Source: Agrobacterium fabrum (lineage in GTDB: Bacteria > Pseudomonadota > Alphaproteobacteria > Rhizobiales > Rhizobiaceae). From it: a stretch of 21,161 nucleotides of DNA. Both the position numbers and the translations under genes were made by a program. Location of the stretch: the NCBI GenBank assembly GCA_003241215.1, contig QFOL01000036.1, positions 1 to 21,161 on the forward strand, given 5' to 3'. Position 1 is the stretch's first letter. Every line of letters starts with the position of its first letter. This document shows, piece by piece, positions 6,946 through 14,265 of the stretch. A model generated the notes under the pieces. It had not been told where the DNA came from and did not search any database. It saw only the letters and a program-made list of their open reading frames with translations.

Positions 6946-7839
6946 ATGAAATTCGACGTCATCATTATCGGCGGCAGCTATGCCGGCCTTTCCGCCGCCC
7001 TGCAGCTTGGCCGCGCCAGAAAAAACATTCTGGTGGTGGACGCCGGTGAACGAAGAAACCGTTTCGCCAGCCATTCCCACGGTTTTCTCGGCCAGGACGG
7101 CAAGGCGCCGGGCGAGATCATCGCCGAGGCGCGCCGCCAGATCGAACGTTACCCGACCATAGATTGGATCGAGGGCAGGGTGACAGATGCCGAAGGCTCC
7201 TTTGGCGATTTTGTAGTCGAGATCGATGGCAAACGCCGTGAGACAGCGGACCGGCTGATCCTCGCCATGGGAGTCACCGATGAATTGCCTGCCATTGCCG
7301 GGCTGAAAGACCGTTGGGGTTCTTCGGTCTTCCATTGCCCCTATTGCCATGGTTACGAGCTCAATCAGGAAAAGATCGGCGTCATCGCCGCTTCACCTTT
7401 GGCCATTCACCACGCATTGATGCTGCCCGACTGGGGCGAGACGACCTTTTTCACCAATGGCGTATTCGAGCCGGATGGTGACCAGCATTCGATGCTTGCA
7501 GCGCGTGGCGTCCGGGTGGAAACAACCGGCATCAGGGAAATTGCGGGGCCTGCGGATGTTGTGCTGACGGATGGACGCAGCATTGCCTTGGCCGGCCTTT
7601 TCACCCAGCCGATATTGCGGATCACCTCCGACTGGATTGAAAAACTCGGCTGTAAGATCGAGGAGGGGCCGATGGGATCGACCATCGTCACTGACCCGAT
7701 GAAGCAGACCACCGTCCGCGGCATCTTCGCCTGCGGGGATGTGGCAAGACCCGCCGGTTCGGTTGCCCTTGCGGTGGGCGACGGCGCGATGGCGGGCGCT
7801 GCGGCTCACCGGTCGATCTTGTTTCCGGAAATGCACTAG
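6946..7839 (+). CDS. thioredoxin-reductase-like FAD oxidoreductase with CPYC motif
   Basis: A 297-residue flavoprotein. The N-terminal FAD Rossmann motif is IIIGGSYAGLSAA (residues 6-18), the C-terminal FAD motif is GIFACGDVARP (Asp265), and a redox pair CPYC (Cys131, Cys134) lies in HCPYCHGYE, as in bacterial thioredoxin reductases. The middle domain differs from NADPH-dependent TrxB: where TrxB has a GGGxxA nucleotide loop it has IGVIAASPLAIHHALML, and the HRRxxxR phosphate-binding motif is replaced by FFTNGVFEPDG. It may therefore use another electron source, or oxygen as in GliT-type thiol oxidases (inference). The ATG at 6946 is chosen because GDVIIIGG-type starts are the norm. It is under a predicted Rrf2-controlled promoter. 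It overlaps the convergent AraC gene by 4 bp. Confidence 0.88.
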   Translation: MKFDVIIIGGSYAGLSAALQLGRARKNILVVDAGERRNRFASHSHGFLGQDGKAPGEIIAEARRQIERYPTIDWIEGRVTDAEGSFGDFVVEIDGKRRETADRLILAMGVTDELPAIAGLKDRWGSSVFHCPYCHGYELNQEKIGVIAASPLAIHHALMLPDWGETTFFTNGVFEPDGDQHSMLAARGVRVETTGIREIAGPADVVLTDGRSIALAGLFTQPILRITSDWIEKLGCKIEEGPMGSTIVTDPMKQTTVRGIFACGDVARPAGSVALAVGDGAMAGAAAHRSILFPEMH

Positions 7840-8669
7840 TATGAGACAAGGCTCAGCCAGCGGCCGGGAGGCATGCCGAAGGCGTTTTTGAAATGCCGGG
7901 TGAAATGCGCCTGATCCGCAAAACCGCAGGCAAAGGCCGTTTCGGCAAGGCCCGTACCCGCGCGCATCATCGCCTTGCATTTCTGCAGCCGGCGCATGAT
8001 GAGATACCGGTGCGGGCTGGTGCCGAACAGGCAGCGAAAGTGCCGGAAGAGCGTGAAGCGGTCGAGCCCGCTTATCTGTTCCAGTTCTTCAGAGCCAACG
8101 GTGTCCGCGCTATTCTCCAGCAGATAGTCCCGGCACCGCAAAACGGCGGCGCGGTTGATCCACCTGATGGGTTTGACGCTCCCGTTCGAGTGTTTCCAGA
8201 GTAGATCGGAAAGCCGGGACTGCCAGTCGATGAGAAGCAGATTGTCCGGTTCTCCGTCGAGATTTCCGAGTGCCTCGGTCAGGCATTGGTGGAATTCCTG
8301 GTCCTCAATGACGGCGCTTCTGGCAAAGGGCAGCGCGCTGCAGCCCGCCTCCGTCGTTTTTTCCGGTGGGAGGTAGAGCATGCGATAGTGCAAGCCCTCA
8401 TCCGTGCCTGCGCCGCCATCGTGAACTTCATCGGGATGCAGAACGATGACATTTCCCGGCATGCTGAAATGCGATGTGCCGCGATAGGAAAAGGTCTGGA
8501 CGCCAGAAAGCGTGACGCCGAGCGCATAGGTATCATGGCGATGCGGCGCATAGGCGTTGCCGTGAAAACGCGCATCTATTCGTTCTATCCCTTCGCTGGA
8601 CGGGGCTTGAACGATCCCCTCGAATTTGCACGAACGTTCAAGATCGCTGCTGCCCCGCGGCGTTAGCAT
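7836..8669 (-). CDS. AraC-family transcriptional regulator with cupin sensor domain
   Basis: A 277-residue protein. The N-terminal AraC-binding cupin (about residues 25-105) contains APHRHDTYALGVTLSGVQTFSYRG and VIVLHPDEVHDGG. The C-terminal double helix-turn-helix (about 172-274) contains FTLFRHFRCLFGTSPHRYLIMRRLQKCKAMM and ETAFACGFADQAHFTRHFKNAFGMPPGRW. It likely binds a small effector. The ATG at 8669 is preferred for its cupin-family length; an in-frame ATG at 8708 would overlap the start codon of the divergent DUF2000 gene. Only 37 bp separate the two start codons, so DUF2000 is the obvious target. Its stop codon overlaps that of the convergent flavoprotein. Confidence 0.88.
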   Translation of the reverse strand: MLTPRGSSDLERSCKFEGIVQAPSSEGIERIDARFHGNAYAPHRHDTYALGVTLSGVQTFSYRGTSHFSMPGNVIVLHPDEVHDGGAGTDEGLHYRMLYLPPEKTTEAGCSALPFARSAVIEDQEFHQCLTEALGNLDGEPDNLLLIDWQSRLSDLLWKHSNGSVKPIRWINRAAVLRCRDYLLENSADTVGSEELEQISGLDRFTLFRHFRCLFGTSPHRYLIMRRLQKCKAMMRAGTGLAETAFACGFADQAHFTRHFKNAFGMPPGRWLSLVSY

Positions 8670-8706
8670 CGCTTTTCTTTCGTAACCACAGCCAGATTGA
8701 GTTCGC

Positions 8707-9114
8707 ATGTTTGATACCAAGATCGCCATCATTCTTCGTGATGACCTTGCCGTATGGCAAAAACTGAACGTCACCGCATTCCTCATGTCCGGTATCGTCG
8801 CCCAGACACGAGAGATCATCGGGGAACCATACCGCGACGGAGCCGGCAACGTCTACAATCCCCTGTCCATCCAGCCCATTGTCGTCATGGCCACCGATCA
8901 GGAGACGCTGCGCAAAATCCATCAGCGATCCCTCGAGCGCGACGTTACGACATCGCTTTATATCGAGGAAATGTTCGCCACCGGGCACGATGTCGCCAAT
9001 CGCCAGGTATTTTCGGAGTTTTCGCCGGAGAATGCCAAGGTGGTGGGCATGGCGCTGAGGGCCGACAAGAAGATCGTCGATAAGATCACCAAAGGCGCGA
9101 AGCTGCACGCTTGA
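8707..9114 (+). CDS. DUF2000 family protein (peptidyl-tRNA-hydrolase-2-like fold)
   Basis: A 135-residue protein whose start, MFDTKIAIILRDDLAVWQKLNVTAFLMSGIV, and later motifs GNVYNPLSIQPIVVMA and LYIEEMFATGHDVANR are those of DUF2000. This family has a Pth2-like alpha/beta fold and no assigned activity. It is often found beside AraC regulators, as here (from memory of the family). The ribosome site is weak (GAG 7-9 bases before the ATG). The predicted promoter must sit in a 37-bp space or within the neighbouring regulator gene. It is probably regulated by that AraC protein (inference from orientation). Confidence 0.85.
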   Translation: MFDTKIAIILRDDLAVWQKLNVTAFLMSGIVAQTREIIGEPYRDGAGNVYNPLSIQPIVVMATDQETLRKIHQRSLERDVTTSLYIEEMFATGHDVANRQVFSEFSPENAKVVGMALRADKKIVDKITKGAKLHA

Positions 9115-9131
9115 GGATGGCCTTCAAACAC

Positions 9132-9154
9132 AAAAGGGAGGCTGTAAGCCTCCC
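9132..9154 (-). terminator. intrinsic terminator of lepA
   Basis: An 8-bp stem, GGGAGGCT (9136-9143) with AGCCTCCC (9147-9154), has a 3-base loop. On the minus strand it is followed by TTTTGTGTTTG. It lies 29 bp beyond the lepA stop codon. On the plus strand no T-run follows, so it is a poor terminator for the DUF2000 gene. Confidence 0.8.
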
Positions 9155-9182
9155 TCCAATAGCGATGCAGTATGAGCGCTGC

Positions 9183-11009
9183 TTATTCGTCGTTCATCTT
9201 CAAAGCGGCGATGAAGGCTTCCTGCGGAATTTCCACCTTGCCGAACTGGCGCATGCGCTTCTTGCCTTCCTTCTGCTTGTCCAGAAGCTTGCGCTTACGT
9301 GTCGCGTCGCCGCCGTAGCATTTCGCCGTCACGTCCTTGCGCAGCGCGCGCACGGTTTCGCGGGCGATGACCTTGCCGCCGATGGCCGCCTGGATCGGGA
9401 TCTGGAACATGTGCGGCGGAATGAGTTCCTTCAGCTTTTCGCACATGCCGCGCCCGCGCCGGTCGGCCGCCGAGCGGTGCACCAGCATGGAAAGCGCATC
9501 GACAGGATCGCCATTGACGAGGATCGACATCTTGACGAGATCGCCTTCGCGATAGTCGATGATGTTGTAGTCGAAGGACGCGTAACCCTTGGAGATGGAT
9601 TTCAGCCGGTCGTAGAAATCGAACACCACTTCGTTGAGCGGCAGTTCATAGGTAATCATCGCGCGGTTGCCGACATAGGTCAGCTCCGTCTGCAGGCCGC
9701 GCCGGTCCTGACAGAGTTTCAGGATGCCGCCGAGATATTCGTCCGGCGTCATGATCGTCGCCTTGATCCACGGCTCGCGGATTTCCTTGATCTTCACAAC
9801 GTCAGGCATATCGGCCGGGTTGTGAAGTTCCTTTTCCGTGCCATCCGTCAGCGTCATTTCATAGACGACCGAAGGTGCGGTGGCGACGAGATCAAGATTG
9901 AACTCGCGCTCGAGACGTTCCTGAATGATTTCCAGGTGCAAGAGACCGAGGAAACCGCAGCGGAAACCGAAACCGAGAGCGGCCGACGATTCCATTTCGA
10001 AGGAGAAGGAAGCGTCGTTGAGACGAAGCTTGCCCACCGCCGCGCGCAAATCTTCGAAGTCGGCCGCATCGACCGGGAACAGGCCGCAGAACACCACCGG
10101 CTGCGCGGGCTTGAAGCCGGGCAGGGCCTGCGCCGTCGGGCGCTTGTCGTCGGTGATGGTATCGCCAACACGGGTATCGGCGACTTCCTTGATCGAGGCG
10201 GTGATGAAGCCGATCTCACCGGGACCGAGGCTGTCGACATTGACCATCTTCGGGGTCAGAACGCCGACGCGCTCGATGCCGTATTTCGCGCCCGAACCCA
10301 TCATGCGGATCTGCTGGCCCTTGCTCAGTACACCGTCGATGACGCGCACCAGAACCATGACGCCGAGATAGGTGTCGTACCAGCTGTCGACCAGCAGCGC
10401 CTTCAGCGGTCCGTTTTCGCCGGCTTCGCTCTTCGGCGGCGGCAGACGGTGGACGATGGCTTCCAGAACATCGGGAATGCCAAGACCGGTCTTGGCGGAA
10501 ATCATCACGGCGTCGGAGGCGTCGATGCCGATCACCTCTTCGATCTGTTCCTTGATGCGGTCGGGCTCGGCCGCCGGCAGGTCGATCTTGTTGAGCACGG
10601 TGACCAGCTCGTGATTGTTGTCGATGGCCTGATAAACGTTGGCGAGCGTCTGGGCTTCCACGCCCTGCGATGCGTCGACCACCAGCAGCGAACCTTCACA
10701 GGCCGAAAGCGAGCGCGACACTTCGTAGGCGAAGTCGACGTGGCCGGGCGTGTCGATGAGGTTCAGCACATAGGTCTCGCCGTTATTCGCCTTGTAGTGC
10801 AGGCGCACGGTCTGGGCCTTGATGGTGATGCCACGCTCGCGCTCGATATCCATCGAATCGAGAACCTGTTCCGACATGTCGCGTTCGGCAAGGCCGCCCG
10901 TCGACTGGATCAACCGGTCGGCCAGCGTCGATTTGCCATGATCGATGTGGGCAACGATCGAGAAGTTGCGGATATGGTCCAGGGGCGTGCGGGTCGAATT
11001 TGTGCTCAT
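9183..11009 (-). CDS. lepA: elongation factor 4 (LepA), ribosomal back-translocating GTPase
   Basis: A 608-residue translational GTPase, close to the usual length of about 600. G motifs are clear: AHIDHGKST (20-28, G1), the [12 protein letters not shown] switch I region (G2), DTPGH (86-90, G3), NKIDLP (140-145, G4) and SAKTG (G5). The C-terminal LepA-specific domain is present ([20 protein letters not shown], then the lysine-rich [19 protein letters not shown]), which distinguishes it from EF-G, BipA and RF3. LepA acts on the ribosome and is important under ionic or other stress and in initiation or assembly steps. The ATG at 11009 matches the family start; a -10-like TATAGC with a TTTGCG -35 sits just upstream. 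A TTAA-N7-TTAA motif lies at 11058-11072. Confidence 0.98.
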   Translation of the reverse strand: MSTNSTRTPLDHIRNFSIVAHIDHGKSTLADRLIQSTGGLAERDMSEQVLDSMDIERERGITIKAQTVRLHYKANNGETYVLNLIDTPGHVDFAYEVSRSLSACEGSLLVVDASQGVEAQTLANVYQAIDNNHELVTVLNKIDLPAAEPDRIKEQIEEVIGIDASDAVMISAKTGLGIPDVLEAIVHRLPPPKSEAGENGPLKALLVDSWYDTYLGVMVLVRVIDGVLSKGQQIRMMGSGAKYGIERVGVLTPKMVNVDSLGPGEIGFITASIKEVADTRVGDTITDDKRPTAQALPGFKPAQPVVFCGLFPVDAADFEDLRAAVGKLRLNDASFSFEMESSAALGFGFRCGFLGLLHLEIIQERLEREFNLDLVATAPSVVYEMTLTDGTEKELHNPADMPDVVKIKEIREPWIKATIMTPDEYLGGILKLCQDRRGLQTELTYVGNRAMITYELPLNEVVFDFYDRLKSISKGYASFDYNIIDYREGDLVKMSILVNGDPVDALSMLVHRSAADRRGRGMCEKLKELIPPHMFQIPIQAAIGGKVIARETVRALRKDVTAKCYGGDATRKRKLLDKQKEGKKRMRQFGKVEIPQEAFIAALKMNDE

Positions 11010-11016
11010 GTCCCGC

Positions 11017-11045
11017 GCTATAGCAGGGGCTTGTCACACCGCAAA
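11017..11045 (-). promoter_or_regulatory. possible lepA promoter
   Basis: On the minus strand TTTGCG (11040-11045) and TATAGC (11017-11022) are separated by 17 bp. The implied transcription start would be next to the lepA ATG at 11009, leaving almost no leader. The boxes are weak, so this is only a candidate. Confidence 0.3.
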
Positions 11046-11057
11046 GCGGGAATTTGG

Positions 11058-11072
11058 TTAAAAGCCTTTTAA
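11058..11072. promoter_or_regulatory. CtrA-like TTAA-N7-TTAA motif upstream of lepA
   Basis: TTAA-AAGCCTT-TTAA lies between the nitrilase gene and lepA, 49 bp before the lepA ATG. On the minus strand it continues as TTAACC, the form preferred by CtrA in Caulobacter and relatives. It overlaps a weak terminator-like hairpin, so part of its AT content has another explanation. Confidence 0.3.
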
Positions 11073-11083
11073 AATGGGCTTTT
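11060..11083 (-). terminator. weak terminator-like hairpin after the nitrilase gene
   Basis: A 7-bp stem, AAAAGCC (11060-11066) with GGCTTTT (11077-11083), has a 10-base AT-rich loop. It begins at the stop codon of the nitrilase-family gene and ends in TTTT on the minus strand. It would only partly separate that gene from lepA. Confidence 0.4.
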
Positions 11084-11952
11084 TAGATCGCAAATTGCTC
11101 CGGCCAGTCGCGGCGGGTGGCAACCTGTCCTTCGGTGCGGAGCCTTGCGACGGCGGCAAGATCGATATCGGCGATCAGCAGCGAGCTTTGCATGACCGCA
11201 TCACGCTCGCTTTCCGCGATGACGCCGGATGCCGGCATGCCGTAGTCCGAAGGCACGTAAAGGGCGGCGCGGCCGCGATTTTCATCGACGGCAGGAGACC
11301 AAGGGGCCTCGCCCGCGGTGGGGGAGGAGAGGATGGCATATTGGTTTTCCAATGCTCTGGCCTGCGCGCCGATGCGCACCCGGTAGGCGCCCGCCAGCGT
11401 GTCGGTGCAACTCGGCGCGAGAACGAGTTCGACGCCGAGCTCCGCCAGTCTGCGGCCCAGCATCGGGAACTCGTTGTCGTAACAGATCAGGATGCCCAGC
11501 CTGCCAATCGGCGTCTCGAAGGCTTTCAGGCCCTCGATGCCGGCATGAATGTTCCATTGCTCCCGCTCGAAGCGGGTCATGATCTGCTTGTCCTGATAAC
11601 CGATCAGCCCATCCGGACCGAACAGCCATGCGCGGTTGCGAAACTTGCCGTCCGGGTCCTTCACCGGTGCGCTGCCCGGCTGGAAAAGGATTTGATGTTG
11701 CCGCGCCAGCTCCTCGCAAAGCTCTACCCAGGAGGGGATCAACGGCTGTATCTCTTCGATGGAACGATGCAGATCGGAGCGCGCGGCGGGCGGCAATTGC
11801 CCGGTTAGCGCCATGGCTGAATATTCAGGAAGCAGCAGCAACTCAGCGCCTTTTTCCTTCGCCTCGCGAACGATGGCGGAGAGATGCGCGGCATAAGCCT
11901 CCCATGTCTCGATCAGCTCGATGGCATATTGGCTGGCGGCGAGGCGCGTCAT
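11083..11952 (-). CDS. nitrilase-superfamily carbon-nitrogen hydrolase
   Basis: A 289-residue protein with the full Glu-Lys-Cys triad of the nitrilase superfamily: Glu43 in LLLLPEYSAM, Lys122 in GYQDKQIMTRFE, and Cys157 in ILICYDNEFP. It also has the family's ALENQYAI segment near residue 200. Members cleave amide C-N bonds in the cytosol; substrate is unknown here. The ATG at 11952 overlaps the stop codon of the upstream GNAT gene by 4 bases (ATGA), so the two are translationally coupled. In other bacteria (for example Bacillus YhcX, from memory) GNAT and nitrilase domains are fused in this same order, supporting a joint function. Choosing this start over the open-frame start at 12162 removes overlap with the GNAT gene. 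Confidence 0.88.
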   Translation of the reverse strand: MTRLAASQYAIELIETWEAYAAHLSAIVREAKEKGAELLLLPEYSAMALTGQLPPAARSDLHRSIEEIQPLIPSWVELCEELARQHQILFQPGSAPVKDPDGKFRNRAWLFGPDGLIGYQDKQIMTRFEREQWNIHAGIEGLKAFETPIGRLGILICYDNEFPMLGRRLAELGVELVLAPSCTDTLAGAYRVRIGAQARALENQYAILSSPTAGEAPWSPAVDENRGRAALYVPSDYGMPASGVIAESERDAVMQSSLLIADIDLAAVARLRTEGQVATRRDWPEQFAI

Positions 11953-12557
11953 TTGTCTCCGTCTCCGGCAGGAATCATCTTTATCCAGAAGGACAGGGGT
12001 TTCGGGCTTTCGGCGCTCTCGTCGAGATCCTGCCATGTGAAGCTGGTGCGCAGTTCGGGGTGATGGCGATAACCGCGCTTTTCCCAGAAGGCATTGAGCG
12101 GCACGTAATCCGCGGGCCAGCGGGGATGGTCGGCGGGCCGCTCGACCGCGCAGAAAGTGCAACGGTTAAAGCCGAGCCGCTTTGCGTGCGCCTCCCGCTC
12201 CTCGAAGAAGCGCACGCCTATCCCGTGCCCGCGATAGCCGGGCAGCAGCACGCTTTCACCGAAGTAAAATATCCGGTCCGGATCGTAACCCGCTTCGACA
12301 AAGGGCGCCTTCACCTCTTCGGTCTCCGACGCCATCGGCATGCCGGTGGACATGCCGACCACTTTGCCGTCATCGAGCGCCAGCACGAGGACCGCGCCGT
12401 CCGTATTGGCATAGGTCGCAAGATATTTGCGCTCATAATCCAGTGAGCCGTCATAGAGATAGGGAAAGGCGCGAAATACCTCGATCCGCAGGCGCGCGAA
12501 GTCATCGAAATAGGGCGTGGCGTCAATGCCGGAAAGAGACTTGATTTCGACGGTCAT
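11949..12557 (-). CDS. GNAT-family N-acetyltransferase
   Basis: A 202-residue protein with the acetyl-CoA binding motif A in ESVLLPGYRGHGIGVRFFEE (about residues 101-120; pyrophosphate loop RGHGIG). A preceding strand reads FYFG, and the motif B region NAFWEKRGYRHH lies near 155-166. An AFPYLYDGSLDYE motif at about 30-42 is typical of the subgroup that accompanies nitrilases. The substrate is unknown. The ATG at 12557 is preferred because an AAGTGA-like site sits about 8 bases upstream; a second ATG at 12563 is too close to it. It is the first gene of a GNAT-nitrilase pair with a 4-bp overlap, followed by lepA. Confidence 0.87.
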   Translation of the reverse strand: MTVEIKSLSGIDATPYFDDFARLRIEVFRAFPYLYDGSLDYERKYLATYANTDGAVLVLALDDGKVVGMSTGMPMASETEEVKAPFVEAGYDPDRIFYFGESVLLPGYRGHGIGVRFFEEREAHAKRLGFNRCTFCAVERPADHPRWPADYVPLNAFWEKRGYRHHPELRTSFTWQDLDESAESPKPLSFWIKMIPAGDGDK

Positions 12558-12583
12558 GGGCATTTTCACTTTCGGTTGCACTG

Positions 12584-12611
12584 GTTATACCGTCATGGAA
12601 AACCCGCGCAA
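12584..12611 (-). promoter_or_regulatory. promoter of the GNAT-nitrilase operon
   Basis: On the minus strand TTGCGC (12606-12611) and TATAAC (12584-12589) are separated by 16 bp, about 27 bp before the ATG at 12557. The pair is reasonably close to the sigma-70 consensus. Confidence 0.5.
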
Positions 12612-12630
12612 GCATTGAACGGAGAAGACG

Positions 12631-13032
12631 ATGACCGCTGCCGAGACCATCCGCGCTTACTACGATGCCTTCAACCGTCAGGACATGGATGCCTTTCTGG
12701 CGCTTCTTCACGATGAGGTGGTGCACGACATCAATCAGGGCGAGCGCCAGACCGGCAAGGCCGCCTTCGCCTCCTTCATGGACCACATGAACCGCTGCTA
12801 TAGGGAAAACCTCACCGACATGGTGATCATGGCGAGTGAAGACGGCAAGCGTGCTTCCGCGGAATTCATCGTGAACGGTGAATATCTCGCAATGGATGAA
12901 GGTTTGCCGGAAGCCGATGGCCAGAAATACGTCCTGCCGGCCGGTGCCTTTTTCGACCTCAAGGACGGAAAAGTTATCCGGGTAACGAACTACTATAATC
13001 TGAACGACTGGATTGCCCAGGTGGGCGCCTGA
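12631..13032 (+). CDS. NTF2-like (SnoaL/ketosteroid-isomerase-related) protein
   Basis: A 133-residue protein with the NTF2-like pattern. An N-terminal helix, AETIRAYYDAFNRQDMDAFLALL, is followed by HDEVVHDINQGERQTGKAAFASFM, and the final strands include VLPAGAFFDLKDGKVIRVTNYYNLNDWIAQVG. Such cone-shaped folds carry isomerases, dehydratases and binding proteins; the YY-N ending is the subgroup annotated as ketosteroid isomerase-related. A particular substrate cannot be inferred. The ribosome site CGGAGAAG precedes the ATG at 12631. It is divergent from the GNAT gene by 73 bp and is followed by the XRE-cupin unit with its own control region. Confidence 0.8.
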   Translation: MTAAETIRAYYDAFNRQDMDAFLALLHDEVVHDINQGERQTGKAAFASFMDHMNRCYRENLTDMVIMASEDGKRASAEFIVNGEYLAMDEGLPEADGQKYVLPAGAFFDLKDGKVIRVTNYYNLNDWIAQVGA

Positions 13033-13101
13033 GACGTTCTTTTGCCGCAAAGCAACCGGCGGCACCGACGGCGATAATTTCCATTATCATGGATATTGAC
13101 T

Positions 13102-13134
13102 CCATCATATGAGAGTGTAATTCTCATATGATGG
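13102..13134. promoter_or_regulatory. 13-bp perfect inverted repeat overlapping the XRE start codon
   Basis: CCATCATATGAGA (13102-13114) and TCTCATATGATGG (13122-13134) are exact reverse complements with a 7-bp spacer (GTGTAAT). The right arm contains the ATG at 13128 and a second ATG at 13131. A -35-like TTGACT (13096-13101) touches the left arm. This is a strong candidate operator for the encoded XRE protein and could also fold in the mRNA around the start codon. Confidence 0.7.
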
Positions 13135-13709
13135 AAACCGAAGATCATATTCTCGAACGCTCGATCGGCGAGCGGATCAAAACATTGCGGGCTGAAAACG
13201 GCCTGACATTGGACCGCCTTGCCTCCGAATCCGGCGTCAGCCGCGCCATGATTTCCCGTATCGAACGTGGCGAGGCGAGCCCCACGGCCTCGCTGCTGGC
13301 CCGCATCTGCGCAGCCCTTGGCCTGTCGCTCTCCGGTTTCTTTGCTGAAGACGAAGAGGCTGTTTCCCCGCTGGTGAGAAAGCGTGACCAGCAGGCCTGG
13401 AAAGATCCCGAAACCGGTTATGTCCGACGCGCCATTTCCCCGCCGCGCGTGGGATCCGATGTCGATATCGTCGAGGTCGAATTTCCGGCCGGCGCGCGTG
13501 TCGGTTTTCCGCCACATGCGGCAAGCCGGGGCATGACGCAATATGTCTGGCTTTTCGAAGGTGTGCTGGAAATGACGAGCGGCGGAGACATTCACCGGCT
13601 GGAGCCCGGCGATTGCCTTTTCATGCCTGTTGGAGAAGGGCATGTCTTCCACAATCCTTCCGAAAAACCTGCCCGTTATGCCGTCGTGCTGGACCGAAGA
13701 CAGCGCTGA
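13128..13709 (+). CDS. XRE-family regulator with C-terminal cupin
   Basis: A 193-residue protein. The helix-turn-helix at about residues 12-71 contains IKTLRAENGLTLDRLASESG, VSRAMISRIERGEASPTASLLARICAALGLSLSGFF. A cupin domain at about 105-190 contains VWLFEGVLEMTSGGDIHRLEPGDCLFMPVGEGHVFHNPS. This HTH-cupin pair is a common small-molecule-sensing repressor class. It is the first gene of a two-gene unit; the GNAT gene starts 19 bp after its stop. The start codon is buried in a perfect inverted repeat, with no clear Shine-Dalgarno site at usual distance (GAGAG ends 12 bases upstream), which suggests either a leaderless message or control of translation by the hairpin. Autoregulation is likely. 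Function of the ligand is unknown. Confidence 0.9.
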   Translation: MMETEDHILERSIGERIKTLRAENGLTLDRLASESGVSRAMISRIERGEASPTASLLARICAALGLSLSGFFAEDEEAVSPLVRKRDQQAWKDPETGYVRRAISPPRVGSDVDIVEVEFPAGARVGFPPHAASRGMTQYVWLFEGVLEMTSGGDIHRLEPGDCLFMPVGEGHVFHNPSEKPARYAVVLDRRQR

Positions 13710-13728
13710 TTTCCCCACAGGAGTTTTC

Positions 13729-14247
13729 ATGGCCACCATCCGCGTGTTGAACCGGGAAGAGACGATCGATGCCCTGCCCGAACTCAGCGAAGTCCTCGCC
13801 GCCTGCGTGAATGGCGGCGCTTCCGTCGGCTTCATGTTGCCCTTTTCCCCGCAGGATGCCGAACCTTTCTGGCGATCCGTGGCTGAAACGGCAGGCGAGG
13901 GTGCGACCATCCATGTGGTGGCGGAAGTGGATGGCAAGGTGGTTGGTACCGTGCAGGTCGGCCTTGCCTCAAAGCCCAATCAGCGGCATCGCGGTGACCT
14001 GATGAAACTTCTCGTGCACCCGTCCGCGCGAGGCCTCGGGCTTGCCCGCAAGCTCATGCAAAGGGTGGAGGAGGAGGCGGCAAAACGTGGCCGTACACTT
14101 CTGGTGCTGGATACGGCGACGGGCAGCGATGCCGAGGCGATTTACCCTCGCCTCGGCTGGGAGCGGGTCGGCGTCATCCCCGATTACGCCCTGTTTCCGG
14201 ATGGACGCTTTTGCGGCACGACCCTGTTTTACAAGCGGATCGGCTAG
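13729..14247 (+). CDS. GNAT-family N-acetyltransferase
   Basis: A 172-residue acetyltransferase with motif A in LMKLLVHPSARGLGLARKLM (about 91-110; RGLGLA pyrophosphate loop), the motif B region LDTATGSDAEAIYPRLGWERVGVIPDYALFPDGR, and a C-terminal TTLFYKRIG. The pattern LLVLDTATGSDAE, then GWERVG, followed by an FYK ending, is a common subgroup often tied to antibiotic or small-molecule acetylation, but the substrate is unknown. It has a strong ribosome site (AGGAG at 13719-13723). It follows the XRE-cupin regulator by 19 bp, so that regulator most likely controls it. The open frame extends upstream to 13630, inside the XRE gene, which is rejected. Confidence 0.88.
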   Translation: MATIRVLNREETIDALPELSEVLAACVNGGASVGFMLPFSPQDAEPFWRSVAETAGEGATIHVVAEVDGKVVGTVQVGLASKPNQRHRGDLMKLLVHPSARGLGLARKLMQRVEEEAAKRGRTLLVLDTATGSDAEAIYPRLGWERVGVIPDYALFPDGRFCGTTLFYKRIG

Positions 14248-14265
14248 GCCTTTCGGACTGCCGTC

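Noticed and set aside
9136..9154. The hairpin between DUF2000 and lepA as a terminator for DUF2000
   Set aside because: There is no T-run on the plus strand; the T-rich tail is on the minus strand, so it is assigned to lepA.
9111..11072. A 653-codon open frame on the plus strand opposite lepA
   Set aside because: It is the antisense shadow of a certain lepA gene in GC-rich DNA; the translation is rich in His, Arg and Asp with no recognisable domain.
11074..12446. Overlapping plus-strand open frames of 244 and 272 codons opposite the nitrilase and GNAT genes
   Set aside because: Both are shadows; the minus strand has two complete enzyme families with catalytic residues and coupled start/stop codons.
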